The translations under genes and the position numbers were made by a program. Shown here piece by piece: positions 54,285 to 63,198 of a stretch of 64,000 bases of DNA (positions are counted from its first letter, which is position 1; every line of letters starts with the position of its first letter). The stretch is from DASPGQ01 sp035457705 (GTDB taxonomy: Bacteria; Acidobacteriota; Vicinamibacteria; Marinacidobacterales; SMYC01): the NCBI GenBank assembly GCA_035457705.1, contig DATIBD010000039.1, positions 434,001 to 498,000 of the forward strand. The letters are read 5' to 3'. The notes below the pieces were generated by a model, which was not told where the DNA came from, did not search any database, and saw only the letters and a program-made list of their open reading frames with translations.

Positions 54285-55661
54285 CTACAATCCGTCTCTT
54301 CGGCTCTTTCCCGACAGCAGGCTGACGCCAACGTAAGCGACGAGCGCCGGGACCAGACCAACCACGTAGTGGTAGGGGATCTCGATCACCTTCAGCGTGC
54401 TCAGCGTGACGAAACCGATGCCCACTACGAAAGCGGCCCACGCTCCGAGCTCCGTTCCTTTTTTCCACAATAACGCCCCGACGACGGGAATGAGTCCGCC
54501 GCACACCTGGATGGCGTAAGAAGCGAGAAACAGATCGAGGATCGTGGGAACCAGGTAGGTGACCGCGAGGGCGCCGATCCCTATGGCGAAGGTGGCCAAG
54601 GTCGAGATCCTCAGAAGCTCCCTGTCGGACGCATCGGGCCGCAAGATCTGTTGATAAATGTCCCTTACCGCGTTGGCGACTCCCGCGAGCAGCACGCTGT
54701 CAGCCGTGGACATGACCGCGGCGAGGATGGCAGCGATGAAGATCGCCGCCACGACGGGAGGGAACACCTCTTTCAAGAGCTGAGGGACCGCAATCGCCGG
54801 GTCGATGTCGGGCCACAAGACCCGCGCGCACATGCCGGCAAGAACGGGAAAGAATGCGAGGACGATGACCACGAGCGCGCCCAATAGAGGCGCGCGGATC
54901 GCGGTCTTCCCGTCCCGGCACGCGTTGATGCGCTGATAGGCCGGTTGAGAAATGAGGCCGTTTAGGGTCACCGGGACGACGAGCCAGATGAGTGTGCCGA
55001 GATCCGCCGGGAACAGGGAGAGGTCCTGCGCGGGAAGGGTCGCAAGCTGGCCGATGCCGCCGATTCGCTTCAATGCAAAAGCGGCCCCGAGCACGACCCC
55101 CAGTCCGCCGATGGCGACCTGGATGGTGTCGGTGATCATCACCCCGTAGAGCCCCGAAAGCGCGCAGTACAACACGATGATGATGAAAGTAATGATGCCC
55201 CCTAGCTCCTGAGATACACCGAAGCTGGAGAAGATGGCACCGCCCGCTAGGATCTGGCCGCCGATGATGCCGACCGAGCCGGTAAAGGCCACCACGGCGA
55301 ACAGCGCGCGAACGCGTTTCGTACCGTAGGCATGCTCGAGAACGTCCGCGGCGGTCATTCCTTTCAGGGCGTAGACCTTTCGGACGATGACGAGTAGGAG
55401 CAGGTACGAAAAACCACAAGCGACTCCGTACCAGATGCCCGAAAGTCCGCTGCGCGCTCCCAGCTCGGCGCCGCCCACGGTCATGCCACCACCGAAGTGG
55501 CTTCCGACGTACGAGGCAGCCACTACCACCAGCCCCGCGCTCCGTCCGGCAACCATGAAGTCGGCGAAGCCGTGGATGCGCTTTCTCAAGGTGACGCCGA
55601 GGGCGGTGATGAGCACCAGGTAGCTGATGACGACGGCGAGAATCAGGGACTCGCCCGACAT
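54285..55661 (-). CDS. Sodium:solute symporter family transporter
   Basis: A 458-residue SSS-family permease with about 12-13 TM helices. Family features include FMVAGRSAGLVVVAASYVGSHFGGG in the first helices, the GLISQPAYQRI segment and AAILAAVMSTADSVLLAG, which holds Na+-site residues. It shares one base with the acyl-CoA synthetase stop (TGATG). Co-transcription with an acyl-CoA synthetase and an amidohydrolase suggests import of an organic acid, but the substrate cannot be fixed. Confidence 0.92.
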   Translation of the reverse strand: MSGESLILAVVISYLVLITALGVTLRKRIHGFADFMVAGRSAGLVVVAASYVGSHFGGGMTVGGAELGARSGLSGIWYGVACGFSYLLLLVIVRKVYALKGMTAADVLEHAYGTKRVRALFAVVAFTGSVGIIGGQILAGGAIFSSFGVSQELGGIITFIIIVLYCALSGLYGVMITDTIQVAIGGLGVVLGAAFALKRIGGIGQLATLPAQDLSLFPADLGTLIWLVVPVTLNGLISQPAYQRINACRDGKTAIRAPLLGALVVIVLAFFPVLAGMCARVLWPDIDPAIAVPQLLKEVFPPVVAAIFIAAILAAVMSTADSVLLAGVANAVRDIYQQILRPDASDRELLRISTLATFAIGIGALAVTYLVPTILDLFLASYAIQVCGGLIPVVGALLWKKGTELGAWAAFVVGIGFVTLSTLKVIEIPYHYVVGLVPALVAYVGVSLLSGKSRRDGL

Positions 55662-57778
55662 CAGCGGATCATCAGAGCGTCGACCACGCGAACGGCACCC
55701 GACTCCTTCTGCACCATGACCGGGTTGAGATCACAGGCAGTGATCGTGTCGCCGAGATCGGCGGCCAGGTTGGAAAAGTCGGACACCAGCCGCGCGAGCG
55801 GCTCGAGGTCGGTGTTTGGGATCAGGTTCCGATAGCCGCCGAGCAGGCGCCCCAACCGCGTGTTGCGGATCATCTGCTTCGCGTCGTCGACCGATAAAGG
55901 CGCCAAACCGAGTGTCCGGTCAGAATCGAGCTCGACCATCGTTCCGCCGGTTCCGACGGCCACGAGCGGGCCAAACGGCGCCGAGCGGGTGAATCCGGCC
56001 ATGGCCTCGATGGCACCCCGGATCTCCTCCTGCAGCTCGAAGGCATCGATTCTGGCATACGGGAGCCGCGAGGTCACCCGCGAGGTGATGGCCGCGATCG
56101 CCGCAGCCAGAGCCTTTTCGTCCTCGACGCCGAGAACGACACCACCGACGTCCGAACGATGAGAGACATCGCTCGAAACGAGCTTGACGACCAGGGGAAA
56201 GCCGAGCTCGCCGCAGCGAGAGCTCGCTTCGACCTCACCCTCGACGAGGATCGATCGGACTCGAGGGATGTTGTAAAGATCCAGCAGGCGATTAACGGTT
56301 TCCGGGCTCAACCGTCCGGGGCCTTGCTCGATCTCGGCACGCAGGGCCTTCACGTCGGGATGGAGCACGGCCCCTTCGGTATCATGGGCCTTGGCCCAGC
56401 TTCCGGCGCGCCCCGGTGTGCTCTTTGACAAACTGCCGATGGCGACAAAGCCCTCCCGAAGGCCCCGCACCACCGGAACACCATGGGATTTGAGCCTCTG
56501 CAGGACAGTCTCGTGCAGGACCTCGGACGTCGGGGAGATCATGACGACGGGCTTTTTCGCATTCCGACCCGCCTCGCTGTAGCTCGCCAGGATGGGTTCG
56601 TAGCTCGAGAGCGATCGCGAGTTGAGCGTCGACTGAGCGTCTTGTATCAGAGCCAGTCCGTCGACGTTCGGGTCGGCGAGAACGGCGTCCACGGCTTCCC
56701 GAATCCGCCGCTCCTCTTCGATCACCGTTGCGCCGATGTCGATCGGGTTCTCTCCGGTCGACCCCGGAAGGAAACGTTGGAGTGCACTCTTCGTCGCCTC
56801 GTCGAGCCCAGCCAAGGGGACGGAAGCTTGCTCGGCGATATCGCACGCCAGCGCCGTCTGGCCTCCAGATATGCCGACAACCGCAAGTTGAGCGCCCGGT
56901 CTCAAACTTCGCACGCCTAACGACCGGCATTCCAGCGATGCGATCAACTCGTCGTAGTCGCGCACCGTCGCGATGTCGCACGCGTCGAAGTAGCAGTCAT
57001 AGGCATCTCGCTCGCCGATCAGTGCCCCGGTATGGGCGGCGGCTGCGGCTGTTCCCGTGCTCGACGTGCCGACGTTCAACACGATGACGGCTTTGCCGGC
57101 CGCATGCGCCGACTCCGCGGCTTCGGCGAACGCGACCGGGTGTGCGATCCGTTCGGTCACGACACCGATTACGGATGTCGCGGCGTCGCTCGCCAGCCAG
57201 CTCACGTAATCGGCGGCCGTCACCTGGAACTCGCTTCCCACGGTAATGACTTTGGAAAACCCGACCGCGGTCGTGTTCATGATCGAGATCGCCGCGGATC
57301 CGGATTGAGCGACGAGGGCGACGTTTCCGGGTATAACCCGTTCAGAGGGCCGCGTCGGGTAGAGCCGGAGCTGATCGGTAAAATTGATGAGACCCATGCA
57401 GTTCGGACCCTGGACGACGATCCGGCTCGTTCGAGTAAAACGGCGCAGGGCGTCCTCGTCCTCGCGGGTAAATCCGTTGGCGAATACCACGGAGGCCCGA
57501 ACTCCGGCGCGCTCCAATCTGTCCAATGCCTCCCCGACACCGGCCGCGGGAATCGCCACCACCGCGAGGTCGGTGCCCTCGGGCAACGCCTCCGGAGAAG
57601 AGACCGCTGGAAGATCGTCAATCGATGTGGCGTTCGGGTGGACCGGGATCACCGGCCCGGGAAAACCCCACTCCTTCAGATTGGCGATGACGAGGTTTCC
57701 TTGGGAGACCCTCCGCGACGAGGCCCCGACCACGGCAACCGAGCGCGGGCACACCAGGGCAGTGACGTCCCTGAACAT
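55661..57778 (-). CDS. NDP-forming acyl-CoA synthetase, fused alpha-beta subunits
   Basis: A 705-residue enzyme of the ADP-forming acetyl-CoA synthetase (ACD) family. Domain order is CoA-binding (SVAVVGASSRRVSQGNLV), succinyl-CoA-ligase-like domains with VVQGPNCMGLIN and a His-containing loop (AAAHTGALIGERDAYD), then the C-terminal ATP-grasp (FPLVVKLVSSDVSHRSDVGGV, GPLVAVGTGGTMVEL, CDLNPVMV). It interconverts acid, CoA and ATP with acyl-CoA, ADP and phosphate. ATG 57778 begins the CoA-binding domain; an open frame further upstream is antisense-like filler. Lies 5 bases after the amidohydrolase stop. Confidence 0.92.
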   Translation of the reverse strand: MFRDVTALVCPRSVAVVGASSRRVSQGNLVIANLKEWGFPGPVIPVHPNATSIDDLPAVSSPEALPEGTDLAVVAIPAAGVGEALDRLERAGVRASVVFANGFTREDEDALRRFTRTSRIVVQGPNCMGLINFTDQLRLYPTRPSERVIPGNVALVAQSGSAAISIMNTTAVGFSKVITVGSEFQVTAADYVSWLASDAATSVIGVVTERIAHPVAFAEAAESAHAAGKAVIVLNVGTSSTGTAAAAAHTGALIGERDAYDCYFDACDIATVRDYDELIASLECRSLGVRSLRPGAQLAVVGISGGQTALACDIAEQASVPLAGLDEATKSALQRFLPGSTGENPIDIGATVIEEERRIREAVDAVLADPNVDGLALIQDAQSTLNSRSLSSYEPILASYSEAGRNAKKPVVMISPTSEVLHETVLQRLKSHGVPVVRGLREGFVAIGSLSKSTPGRAGSWAKAHDTEGAVLHPDVKALRAEIEQGPGRLSPETVNRLLDLYNIPRVRSILVEGEVEASSRCGELGFPLVVKLVSSDVSHRSDVGGVVLGVEDEKALAAAIAAITSRVTSRLPYARIDAFELQEEIRGAIEAMAGFTRSAPFGPLVAVGTGGTMVELDSDRTLGLAPLSVDDAKQMIRNTRLGRLLGGYRNLIPNTDLEPLARLVSDFSNLAADLGDTITACDLNPVMVQKESGAVRVVDALMIR

Positions 57779-57783
57779 CGGCG

Positions 57784-58680
57784 CTAGCCGAGCCGAAAGA
57801 ACCGTGCCGCGTTGTGATAGAGCCATTTTTCGGCGACGGACTCCTTCAACGGCAGGCTCTCGTACTCCGCAATGAGCTCTTCGAAGCTTCGCCCCATGAG
57901 CGCCCGGGAGAGACCGACCATGATCTTGTCTTGCAAGAGCGTGTTTCCGAATTGCAGGAATTGCTCCCATCCGGATCCCTTGGTCGCGAAGTGACGCGGC
58001 CGGTGGGCGGCGGTATCGCAATAGAGGTTGGGATGCCGTCGCAACAAACCGACCATGTCGGCGACCCAGGGCCATCCGGAAAGTCCGGCGATGATACGGA
58101 GCTCGGGAAAATCGACCGCAACATCGTCGAGATGACGGGGATGCCCGAGATCGTAGGGACGATCGTTGGCGTAGTTCATGGATGTGTAGATTCGGACCGG
58201 GAGGTCGAGCTCGACACATTTTGCGTAGAGCGGATAGTACCTGCGGTCGTTCGCGGGAACGCAGGTGTAGAGGGGATTGACGCGGATTCCCATGGCGCCG
58301 TCTTCTTTGACCAGTCTCTCGAGCTCACGCACCGCACGCATACCGTCGAGGGGGTTGAGCACGACGAGCGTCAAAAAGCGGCCCGGATAATCACGGTGAA
58401 TCTGCGCAATCGCCGAGTTGCGCGTACCGACGAGAAGCGCCGCTTCGATACCGGCGCGATCCATGTCGGCCACCAGCTTTTTCATTCCGCCGTCTTCCCC
58501 CGCAGAACGCTCGGTCGGAGACGCCGGAAAGACTTGCTCGTAGTTGGAAAAGCCGTATCCCGCGGGCGGGTCCAGAGCGTCCGGGAAAGGCGTACCAGGC
58601 CGGCCGCGCTCGATCGCGTGATAGCCCGGATCGCTCAGCTCCGCCGGTGCATAGCACTCGAGATCGATCACGCGTGTCAT
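57784..58680 (-). CDS. Amidohydrolase family 2 (ACMSD/LigW-like) protein
   Basis: A 298-residue TIM-barrel metal-dependent hydrolase or decarboxylase of the Amidohydro_2 type. Family-like segments are KLVADMDRAGIEAALLVGT, IHRDYPGRFLTLVVLNP, GAMGIRVNPLY, ELRIIAGLSGWPWVADMVGLLRRHPNLYCDTAA and VGLSRALMGRSFEELI. The usual N-terminal DxHxH metal motif is replaced by DLECYAP, and the HxGxP motif is GLSGWPW (His to Leu), so metal binding and activity are doubtful. First gene of the unit with acyl-CoA synthetase and symporter. Confidence 0.85.
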   Translation of the reverse strand: MTRVIDLECYAPAELSDPGYHAIERGRPGTPFPDALDPPAGYGFSNYEQVFPASPTERSAGEDGGMKKLVADMDRAGIEAALLVGTRNSAIAQIHRDYPGRFLTLVVLNPLDGMRAVRELERLVKEDGAMGIRVNPLYTCVPANDRRYYPLYAKCVELDLPVRIYTSMNYANDRPYDLGHPRHLDDVAVDFPELRIIAGLSGWPWVADMVGLLRRHPNLYCDTAAHRPRHFATKGSGWEQFLQFGNTLLQDKIMVGLSRALMGRSFEELIAEYESLPLKESVAEKWLYHNAARFFRLG

Positions 58681-58779
58681 GCAGTCGTCCCCTTTCGGCG
58701 ACGAAGTCTAGCATGGGTCGAAATCTCGTGACCTTCATGCTCGATGCGCACCAGAGCGGCGCGTCAAGGAACGTACGGA

Positions 58780-59752
58780 TTACTGTGATGCGGCCTGAAC
58801 GATGTCGGGCGGGAACGAAATCCCGAGCTCCTTGGCCACCTCCTGGTTGAGCACCAGTTTCTTGACCGCGACTTCTTCAAAGGGGATATTGCGCGGATGC
58901 TCGCCTCGCAGCACACGCGCGAGGATCTGCGAGGCGGCTTTGCCGGTTTCATACCAGCCGATACCGACGGCGAGGAGCGCGCCCCGCTGCACGAACTCCG
59001 GGTCGTTGATGATGAGGGGAAGCTTCGCGTCGCGGGCCGCTTTCACGATCCCGTCGAAGCCCCTGAAGCGCCGTATTGTCCCCGGTCACCCACAGGACCT
59101 GCACGCCGCGTTGGGTCAGCACCTGCGCAGCCTGCCAAATCTCGCCTGTCCCGGTGATGGCAATCTCCTGGAGCAGGATGCCGCGCTGCTCGAAGATGCC
59201 GCGCGCGACGCCCACTACTTTCACCGAGTTGGCTTCGGAGCTGTTGTAGAGCGTTCCGACCGCGCGGACGCCGGGCACGAGCCGCCGGATCGTATCGACC
59301 GTGTCCTCGACCGGCGGGAACGAACCGACACCGGTGACGTGCGGCAGATGATCCGTACGGCTCTCGCCGACGCCGGCCGCAATCGGGTCGTACACGTAGG
59401 TGAATACGACCGGCTTGGATCGGGACATCGACGCCGCGGCGGATAGCACCGGCGTCGTCATGGCGACGATCACGTCGATGTCGGAACCGTCGTAGTTCTG
59501 AATCAGCAGCGGAATGTTGGCGATCTCAGCCTGGGCGTGCGAACGGCGGACCTCCAGGTTCACCCGCTCCTCGATGCCCTGCTCCTTCAGGCCGTCAAAG
59601 AGGCCCTTCATGCAATTGTCGGCGCCTTCTTCGGGAGCGAAATAGACGAGTCCGATCTTGTGTTCCATCACGGGGGCGCTCGTGAAGTTTCCGCACGCCG
59701 CGAGCGGGGCGGCCATCAGAAGAGCTAAAGCAGAATTCCGTGTCGCACTCAT
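58780..59752 (-). pseudogene. ABC transporter substrate-binding lipoprotein with one frameshift
   Basis: A TrpX/ABC_sub_bind-type lipoprotein of about 323 residues. The first part starts at ATG 59752 with a lipobox (APLAAC), then KIGLVYFAPEEGADNCMKGLFDG, IDVIVAMTTPVLSAA and VLWVTGDNTALQG. At the G-run 59060-59063 one extra G shifts the frame; after it FDGIVKAARDAKLPLIINDPEFVQRGALLAVGIGWYETG continues the fold to SQ and the stop. No cognate permease or ATPase is adjacent. One shift in a homopolymer could be a sequencing error, so inactivation is not certain. Confidence 0.75.
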
Positions 59753-59799
59753 GTTTATAGAACCACCTCACCTGCCGTGTCGCGAGAAAAGCGTTTACG

Positions 59800-61929
59800 T
59801 CACTCCAGGCGATCACGCGAGACCACGAAGGCGTGGACCTCCAAGATCTGTTCGGTCGTGAGCAGCGATCCAAACGACGGCATGAGAGTTCCCTCGCGCC
59901 CCTCGGCCACCGCCTCGAGGAAGCGTGCGGGACTGAGCGCCGTCCTGAACAGAGGTGCCCCCCGGGCGGTGCCCGTCTCGTGGCAACCGACGCACCGCGC
60001 CCGATAGGTGCGCTCGCCCCGGGCAATCGCCTCTTCGTCGCCGAGGAAGGGGCTCGCTTGCGTCGGCGAGCCCCCTTCCGTGGGCAGAGGCGGCGTCGCT
60101 CCAGGAAGCGGCGGGCCTCCCTCAGTTGGCTCGAAACCATAACCGGGCAGAACCCGGCCGCCGAGCGTATGGCCCGGCTCGCCGACGCGGGGCAAGCTGC
60201 CTTCGATGGTCGTGAGATTCGTCCCGGGCGGCACTCTCGCCGGCCCACCGCCGTCGAGGGCAAACACGAAGACGTTTCCCGCCTTGGGCCCGTTGTAATA
60301 GAAGGTCATGTCGCCACCAATGCCACCGGAGGGTACGACCAGATACTGCGTGCCGTCGAGCTCGTAGGTAATTGGGCTGCCGATGATGCCCGAGCCGGTC
60401 TGGAACTGCCAGAGGAGCGTTCCCGAACGCGAATCGAAAGCCATGAAGTAGCCGCGCATGTCTCCCGTGAAGACGAGCCCGGTAGAGGTGGCCACGGCAC
60501 CGGCCCAGAAAGGTGTCGGGCTCACCGCGCGCCACACCACCTTGCGCTCCACCACGTCGAAGGCCACGAAGTTGCCGGGATGGTCGCTCGTCAGATACTG
60601 CTGATAGTCGGCGCCCAGATACCACTCACCGCTGGTCGGGGGTCCGAACCGGTCCTCGGCCCAGAATCGATATCCCATGGCCCACTGGTTCGACATGAAG
60701 AAGAGGTAACCGAGCTCCGGGTTGTAGGCCAAGGGTTGCCAGTCGATCGCCCCCTCGAGACTGGGAATGATCGGCCCGACTTCGGGCCCGCCCGATTGGG
60801 CGACCATGTCGGGATTCACGTCGGGGCGGCCCGTCTCGGGATCGAGACCGAAGGCCCAGTTGATTCCGGGAACGATCGGCTCGCCGTAGAGGAACTTGCC
60901 ATTCGTTCGATCGAGCGCGTAGAAGAAGCCGTTCTTGTCGTGATGGAACAGGGCCTTGACGAGTCCCCGCTCGCCGAGCACAACGTCGGCCAGCACGGGC
61001 GTGCTCACGGCGTCGTAGTCCCAGCAATCCCACGGCGTGTACTGGAAGCCCCATTCGATCGCACCGGTGTCGACATCGATCGCGATGGTCGAGGCCGTCC
61101 ATTTGTTGTCGCCCTTGCGCACGTGACAGTTCCACGGTGCCGCGTTGCCGGTGTTCCAGTACACCAGGTCGAGGTCGCGATCGTAAGCACCCGTCGTCCA
61201 GGTGGGCCCACCTCCGTTCTTCCAGGTGTCTCCCGGCCAGCTCTCGTTGCCGGGCTCGCCCGGGCCCGGGATGGTGTAAGCCGTCCAGCGCAGAGCACCG
61301 CTCTCGGCGTCGAAAGCCTTGACGAAGCCGCGAATTCCAAATTCGCCGCCCGCGACACCCGTCAGGACCATGTCCTTCACCGCGAGCGGCGCCCCGGTGA
61401 TGCTGTAACCCTGTTCCCAGTCGATGACCTCCGTCTCCCAAGCGACCTCGCCCGTTTCTCTGTCGAGGGCTACCATGCGCGCATCCATCGTGCCGACGAA
61501 CACCAGCTCACCCAACAAAGCGACGCCGCGGTTATTGGACCCACAGCAGTAGACCCGTTCGACGTCGTCACCGATCTCCGGATCGTAGCTCCATTTCTTC
61601 TTCCCGGTTCGCGCGTCGATCGCAAACACTCGAGACCCATCGGCCGAAATGTAGAGCACCCCCTCGTGAATCAGCGGGGTTGCTTGCAGGCCGCGGTTCT
61701 CACCCCCGGTAGTGAACACCCAAGCCGGATGTAATCGATCGACGTTGGCCGGAGTGATCTCTTCGAGTCGGACGAAACGCTGGCCGAAATAGTCGCGTCC
61801 GTACGTGAGCCAGGACGAATTGTCGCTGGCGGCGTTCTCCAGCTGCGACGAAGTGACCGGCTGCGCCGTTCCCTCGGAACACCACAAAGCCGTCACCACG
61901 AGACCAAAGCCAACGGGCACCCAACGCAT
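59800..61929 (-). CDS. PQQ-dependent alcohol dehydrogenase with C-terminal cytochrome c (quinohaemoprotein)
   Basis: A 709-residue periplasmic enzyme: signal peptide ending near GTAQP, an eight-bladed PQQ propeller and a C-terminal cytochrome c domain with haem site CVGCH. The vicinal disulfide Cys128-Cys129 (VYCCGSNNRG) that contacts PQQ is present. The catalytic Asp304 lies in DCWDYDAVSTP and is followed by Asp306; an Asp two residues after the catalytic one is the accepted mark of lanthanide-dependent PQQ dehydrogenases. It oxidises alcohols or aldehydes and passes electrons through its own haem. A Pro-rich linker (about 600-625) joins the domains. Starts 9 bases after the MscS gene. Confidence 0.94.
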   Translation of the reverse strand: MRWVPVGFGLVVTALWCSEGTAQPVTSSQLENAASDNSSWLTYGRDYFGQRFVRLEEITPANVDRLHPAWVFTTGGENRGLQATPLIHEGVLYISADGSRVFAIDARTGKKKWSYDPEIGDDVERVYCCGSNNRGVALLGELVFVGTMDARMVALDRETGEVAWETEVIDWEQGYSITGAPLAVKDMVLTGVAGGEFGIRGFVKAFDAESGALRWTAYTIPGPGEPGNESWPGDTWKNGGGPTWTTGAYDRDLDLVYWNTGNAAPWNCHVRKGDNKWTASTIAIDVDTGAIEWGFQYTPWDCWDYDAVSTPVLADVVLGERGLVKALFHHDKNGFFYALDRTNGKFLYGEPIVPGINWAFGLDPETGRPDVNPDMVAQSGGPEVGPIIPSLEGAIDWQPLAYNPELGYLFFMSNQWAMGYRFWAEDRFGPPTSGEWYLGADYQQYLTSDHPGNFVAFDVVERKVVWRAVSPTPFWAGAVATSTGLVFTGDMRGYFMAFDSRSGTLLWQFQTGSGIIGSPITYELDGTQYLVVPSGGIGGDMTFYYNGPKAGNVFVFALDGGGPARVPPGTNLTTIEGSLPRVGEPGHTLGGRVLPGYGFEPTEGGPPLPGATPPLPTEGGSPTQASPFLGDEEAIARGERTYRARCVGCHETGTARGAPLFRTALSPARFLEAVAEGREGTLMPSFGSLLTTEQILEVHAFVVSRDRLE

Positions 61930-61938
61930 GAGCTTCTC

Positions 61939-62928
61939 TTACTCCTGTTTCGCCTCGGCCTTCGCTCGCCCGAGGTCTCGTTCAGCGAGCACTTCCCGCA
62001 CGACCGCCTTCACCAGGTCGCGGTTCGGACCGCTGTCGACCCGGAATGGCGCGCTCGCCTCGCCGAAGTAGACGCTACGGTGGGGAAAGGGGATCTCGAT
62101 GCCGAGCTCGTCGAACTTCTTCTTGATGCGGCGGTTCATCTCGCGTCCGATCCTAAACTGGTGGAGCGGTCGCGTCTTCAATCGCGTCTTGATGACGACC
62201 GCCGAGTCCGCGAACTTGTCCACGCCGAGGACTTCGAGCGGCTCGAAGATGTCGTCCTTGTAGGCCTCTTCCTGCATCATCTCCTCGGCTAGACCCACGA
62301 GGACCTCTGTGACACGATCGGTGTCTTCCTTGTAGGCGACACCCACGTCGAAGACGTAGAAGGAGAACTTACGCGTCATGTTCGCGAGGGTCTGAATGTT
62401 GCCGTTGGGAAAGACATGCACCACGCCGTCGAGACTGCGGAGGACGGTCGTCCTCAAGTTGACTTCTTCCACGACTCCACCGGTACCATTGACGATGGCG
62501 ATGTCGTTCACCCGGATCTGGTTCTCGAGAAGCATGAACAGGCCGCTGATGACGTCTCGTACCAGATTCTGGGCGCCGAAGCCGATGGCGAGGCCGGCCA
62601 CGCCCGCGCCCGCGAGCAAAGGACCGATGTCGAAGCCAATCTCCCTCAAGGCCATCACCACCGCCACCGCCCATATAGCTACCGTTACCACCTTGCCAAC
62701 GATGGCGATAATCGTGCACGCCCGTTTGTCGAGCTCCGTCGTCGTTCCGCCCGCGGCCTCCTGCATAGCCGTCACGATCCGCATTCTCAACCCCCGGATG
62801 ACACGCCCCGCGATCCGGTTGGCGACGTAGGCGAACACGAGGATGAAGCAAAAACGCAAGAAGTTCGCGGCGAAGGGGTACACTCGTTCCGGAGTAAAAA
62901 ACTCCGCCAATCCTTGCAAGAAGCTCAT
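61939..62928 (-). CDS. mscS: MscS-family small-conductance mechanosensitive channel
   Basis: A 329-residue channel with an N-terminal TM helix (FAANFLRFCFILVFAYVANRI) and the MscS core: pore helix GPLLAGAGVAGLAIGFGAQNLVRDVISG, the beta domain (IRVNDIAIVNGTGGVVEEVNLRTTVLRSLDGVVHVFPNG) and a C-terminal alpha/beta domain ending FPHRSVYFGE. It would release solutes on osmotic downshift. The quinohaemoprotein gene begins 9 bases after its stop, so the two are likely transcribed together, though functionally unrelated as far as is known. Confidence 0.95.
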   Translation of the reverse strand: MSFLQGLAEFFTPERVYPFAANFLRFCFILVFAYVANRIAGRVIRGLRMRIVTAMQEAAGGTTTELDKRACTIIAIVGKVVTVAIWAVAVVMALREIGFDIGPLLAGAGVAGLAIGFGAQNLVRDVISGLFMLLENQIRVNDIAIVNGTGGVVEEVNLRTTVLRSLDGVVHVFPNGNIQTLANMTRKFSFYVFDVGVAYKEDTDRVTEVLVGLAEEMMQEEAYKDDIFEPLEVLGVDKFADSAVVIKTRLKTRPLHQFRIGREMNRRIKKKFDELGIEIPFPHRSVYFGEASAPFRVDSGPNRDLVKAVVREVLAERDLGRAKAEAKQE

Positions 62929-62993
62929 CGTCCCTCGCGCGCACGATATATCTCGAAGTCCGAGCTGGCAAGGGTCACTGTTCGAGAATTGTT

Positions 62994-63013
62994 ATCCTGC
63001 AGTGAAGCAGGAT
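62994..63013. repeat. Perfect 7-bp hairpin
   Basis: ATCCTGC (62994-63000) and GCAGGAT (63007-63013) with a 6-base loop, in the 270-base gap upstream of mscS. Confidence 0.4.
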
Positions 63014-63090
63014 GCTGGGGTTCAACGCTGCTGCATGGCACCACGAGGATTGTTCAACTGGGAATCGAGCATTACTCGAAAGGGTCAAAC

Positions 63091-63147
63091 CTCAAGTAGT
63101 ACTTTAACTGGCTCGGTCCGGACCTAGTGCTTAAGGTTTTACTTGAG
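63091..63147. repeat. Long imperfect palindrome with central GGTCCGGACC
   Basis: CTCAAGTA (63091-63098) pairs exactly with TACTTGAG (63140-63147), and pairing continues inward for about 9 more positions with one mismatch. A separate perfect palindrome, GGTCCGGACC (63115-63124), sits in the middle. It follows the stop of the unknown secreted protein (transcribed leftward) and may end transcription, but lacks a T-run. The gap otherwise shows no gene. Confidence 0.5.
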
Positions 63148-63198
63148 CTCAGGCGCCCTATCTGTCCGGTGGGCCTGTCAGATCCGGAAAATCAACAC

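Noticed and set aside
57779..58219. N-terminal extension of the acyl-CoA synthetase
   Set aside because: The added residues are Arg/Pro-rich and overlap the amidohydrolase gene in another frame; the CoA-binding domain begins right after ATG 57778.
59833..61734. 633-codon open frame antisense to the quinohaemoprotein gene
   Set aside because: No domain or signal recognisable; explained by high GC and lack of stops opposite a well-supported gene.
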